Assembly: GCA_900554855.1 (NCBI GenBank)
Contig: USIZ01000076.1
Coordinates: 1 to 6,652, forward strand
Origin: an uncultured Eubacteriales bacterium
GTDB lineage: Bacteria > Bacillota > Clostridia > Oscillospirales > Oscillospiraceae
Length of the DNA stretch: 6,652 nucleotides
Reading direction: 5' to 3'
Under the pieces are notes generated by a model, which saw nothing but the letters and a program-made list of their open reading frames with translations, had not been told where the DNA came from and made no database searches. The stretch's first letter is position 1, and each line of letters begins with the position of its first letter. The position numbers and the translations under genes are program-made. This document shows, piece by piece, positions 6,159 to 6,652 of the stretch.

Positions 6159-6652
6159 ATGAATTATAAACGCATTCTCTATGTGCTGGGTACGGTTTTG
6201 GCGTTGACGGGTATTTTCATGCTGCTGCCGCTGGTGGTGGGGCTCATCTATCACGAGTACTACCCCACCCTGATGCTGGCGCTCAGCGCCTTTATCTGCA
6301 TCGCAGTGGGTTTGCCCCTGACCCGGCTGAAGGCCCGTTCCAGTATGTTCACCATCAAGGACGGCTATGTGACCGTGGCGCTGTGCTGGATCGTCATGTC
6401 CGCTGCCGGAGCGCTGCCCTTTGTGTTCAGCGGCGAGATCCCGAACTATCTGGATGCGCTCTTTGAGATCGTCTCCGGCTTTACCACCACCGGTGCATCT
6501 ATTTTGACCGATGTGGAGGTCATGAGCCACTGTCTGCTGTTCTGGCGCTCCTTCAGCCACTGGATCGGCGGCATGGGTGTGCTGGTGTTTATCCTGACAC
6601 TGCTGCCCATGGCGGACAACGGCTCCAGCTTTTCCCTCATGCCGGCGGAGAG
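6159..6652 (+). CDS. trkH: Trk potassium-uptake membrane subunit TrkH, N-terminal part
   Basis: The first 164 codons of a membrane protein that runs off the right edge; full TrkH proteins are usually around 480-500 residues, so about a third is visible. The peptide starts MNYKRILYVLGTVLALTGIF. Hydrophobic segments at about 7-31 and 36-55 form an opening helix pair, followed by a positive loop (RLKARS) and another segment at about 70-90. Then comes the first pore loop, with FEIVSGFTTTGAS (102-114). FTTTGA carries the selectivity-filter glycine (Gly112) of Trk/Ktr/HKT transporters, in which four such loops line the potassium path. FWRSFSHWIGGMGVLVF (128-144) matches the family W-x-GG-x-G segment before the next helix. 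It lies immediately downstream of trkA and together they encode the membrane and regulatory subunits of one potassium transporter. Whether the remaining three pore loops are intact cannot be seen. Confidence 0.93.
   Translation, partial: MNYKRILYVLGTVLALTGIFMLLPLVVGLIYHEYYPTLMLALSAFICIAVGLPLTRLKARSSMFTIKDGYVTVALCWIVMSAAGALPFVFSGEIPNYLDALFEIVSGFTTTGASILTDVEVMSHCLLFWRSFSHWIGGMGVLVFILTLLPMADNGSSFSLMPAE

Noticed and set aside
5034..6560. A 508-codon open frame on the minus strand opposite trkA and trkH
   Set aside because: It is antisense to two well-supported genes, has His/Gln/Gly-rich shadow composition, and crosses the trkA/trkH boundary without any domain of its own.

Overview
This looks like a chromosomal housekeeping segment of a low-GC-phylum but GC-rich anaerobe, most likely a gut Clostridia lineage such as Oscillospiraceae/Ruminococcaceae (inference). 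The reasons are the Firmicutes-type VanW protein with a single N-terminal membrane anchor, an ABC-F protein closest in recalled sequence to Bacillus YkpA, an ROK glucokinase and a two-RCK TrkA, strong AGGAG-type ribosome binding sites, and coding regions dominated by G/C-ending codons beside AT-rich promoter DNA. No mobile element, CRISPR array, tRNA or rRNA was seen.

Left arm, minus strand: a 573-residue membrane-anchored VanW/G5-type envelope protein (1973 down to 252) is followed by a 12-bp perfect hairpin with a short T-tract (209 down to 182). After it comes the start of a DUF2461 protein (162 down to 1) that runs off the window. The VanW protein ends in five tandem five-residue repeats rich in Thr and Pro.

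Centre: a 233-bp AT-rich divergent intergenic region (1974-2206) carries two promoters facing outwards. Both have a TTGCAT -35 box and a TATAAT -10 box, and both -35 boxes lie inside the same 10-bp word arranged as an inverted repeat. The exact midpoint of that repeat is an 8-bp palindrome.

Right arm, plus strand: four closely packed genes read as one probable operon. They are an ABC-F ATPase of the YkpA/YbiT type (2207-3808), an ROK-family glucokinase with a GTG start (3815-4771), the Trk potassium-uptake regulator TrkA (4800-6152) and the 5' part of the Trk membrane subunit TrkH (6159 to the edge). Gaps are 6, 28 and 6 nt with no terminator between genes. TrkA and TrkH form one transport system. 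The ABC-F and glucokinase genes have no obvious functional tie to it beyond co-transcription.

The most notable protein feature is in the ABC-F ATPase. All clearly degenerate ATP-site motifs (Walker A and catalytic Glu of domain 2, signature of domain 1) fall in the same composite ATP site, while the other site is intact. I found no evidence of a novel multi-gene system; the rest is ordinary core genome.
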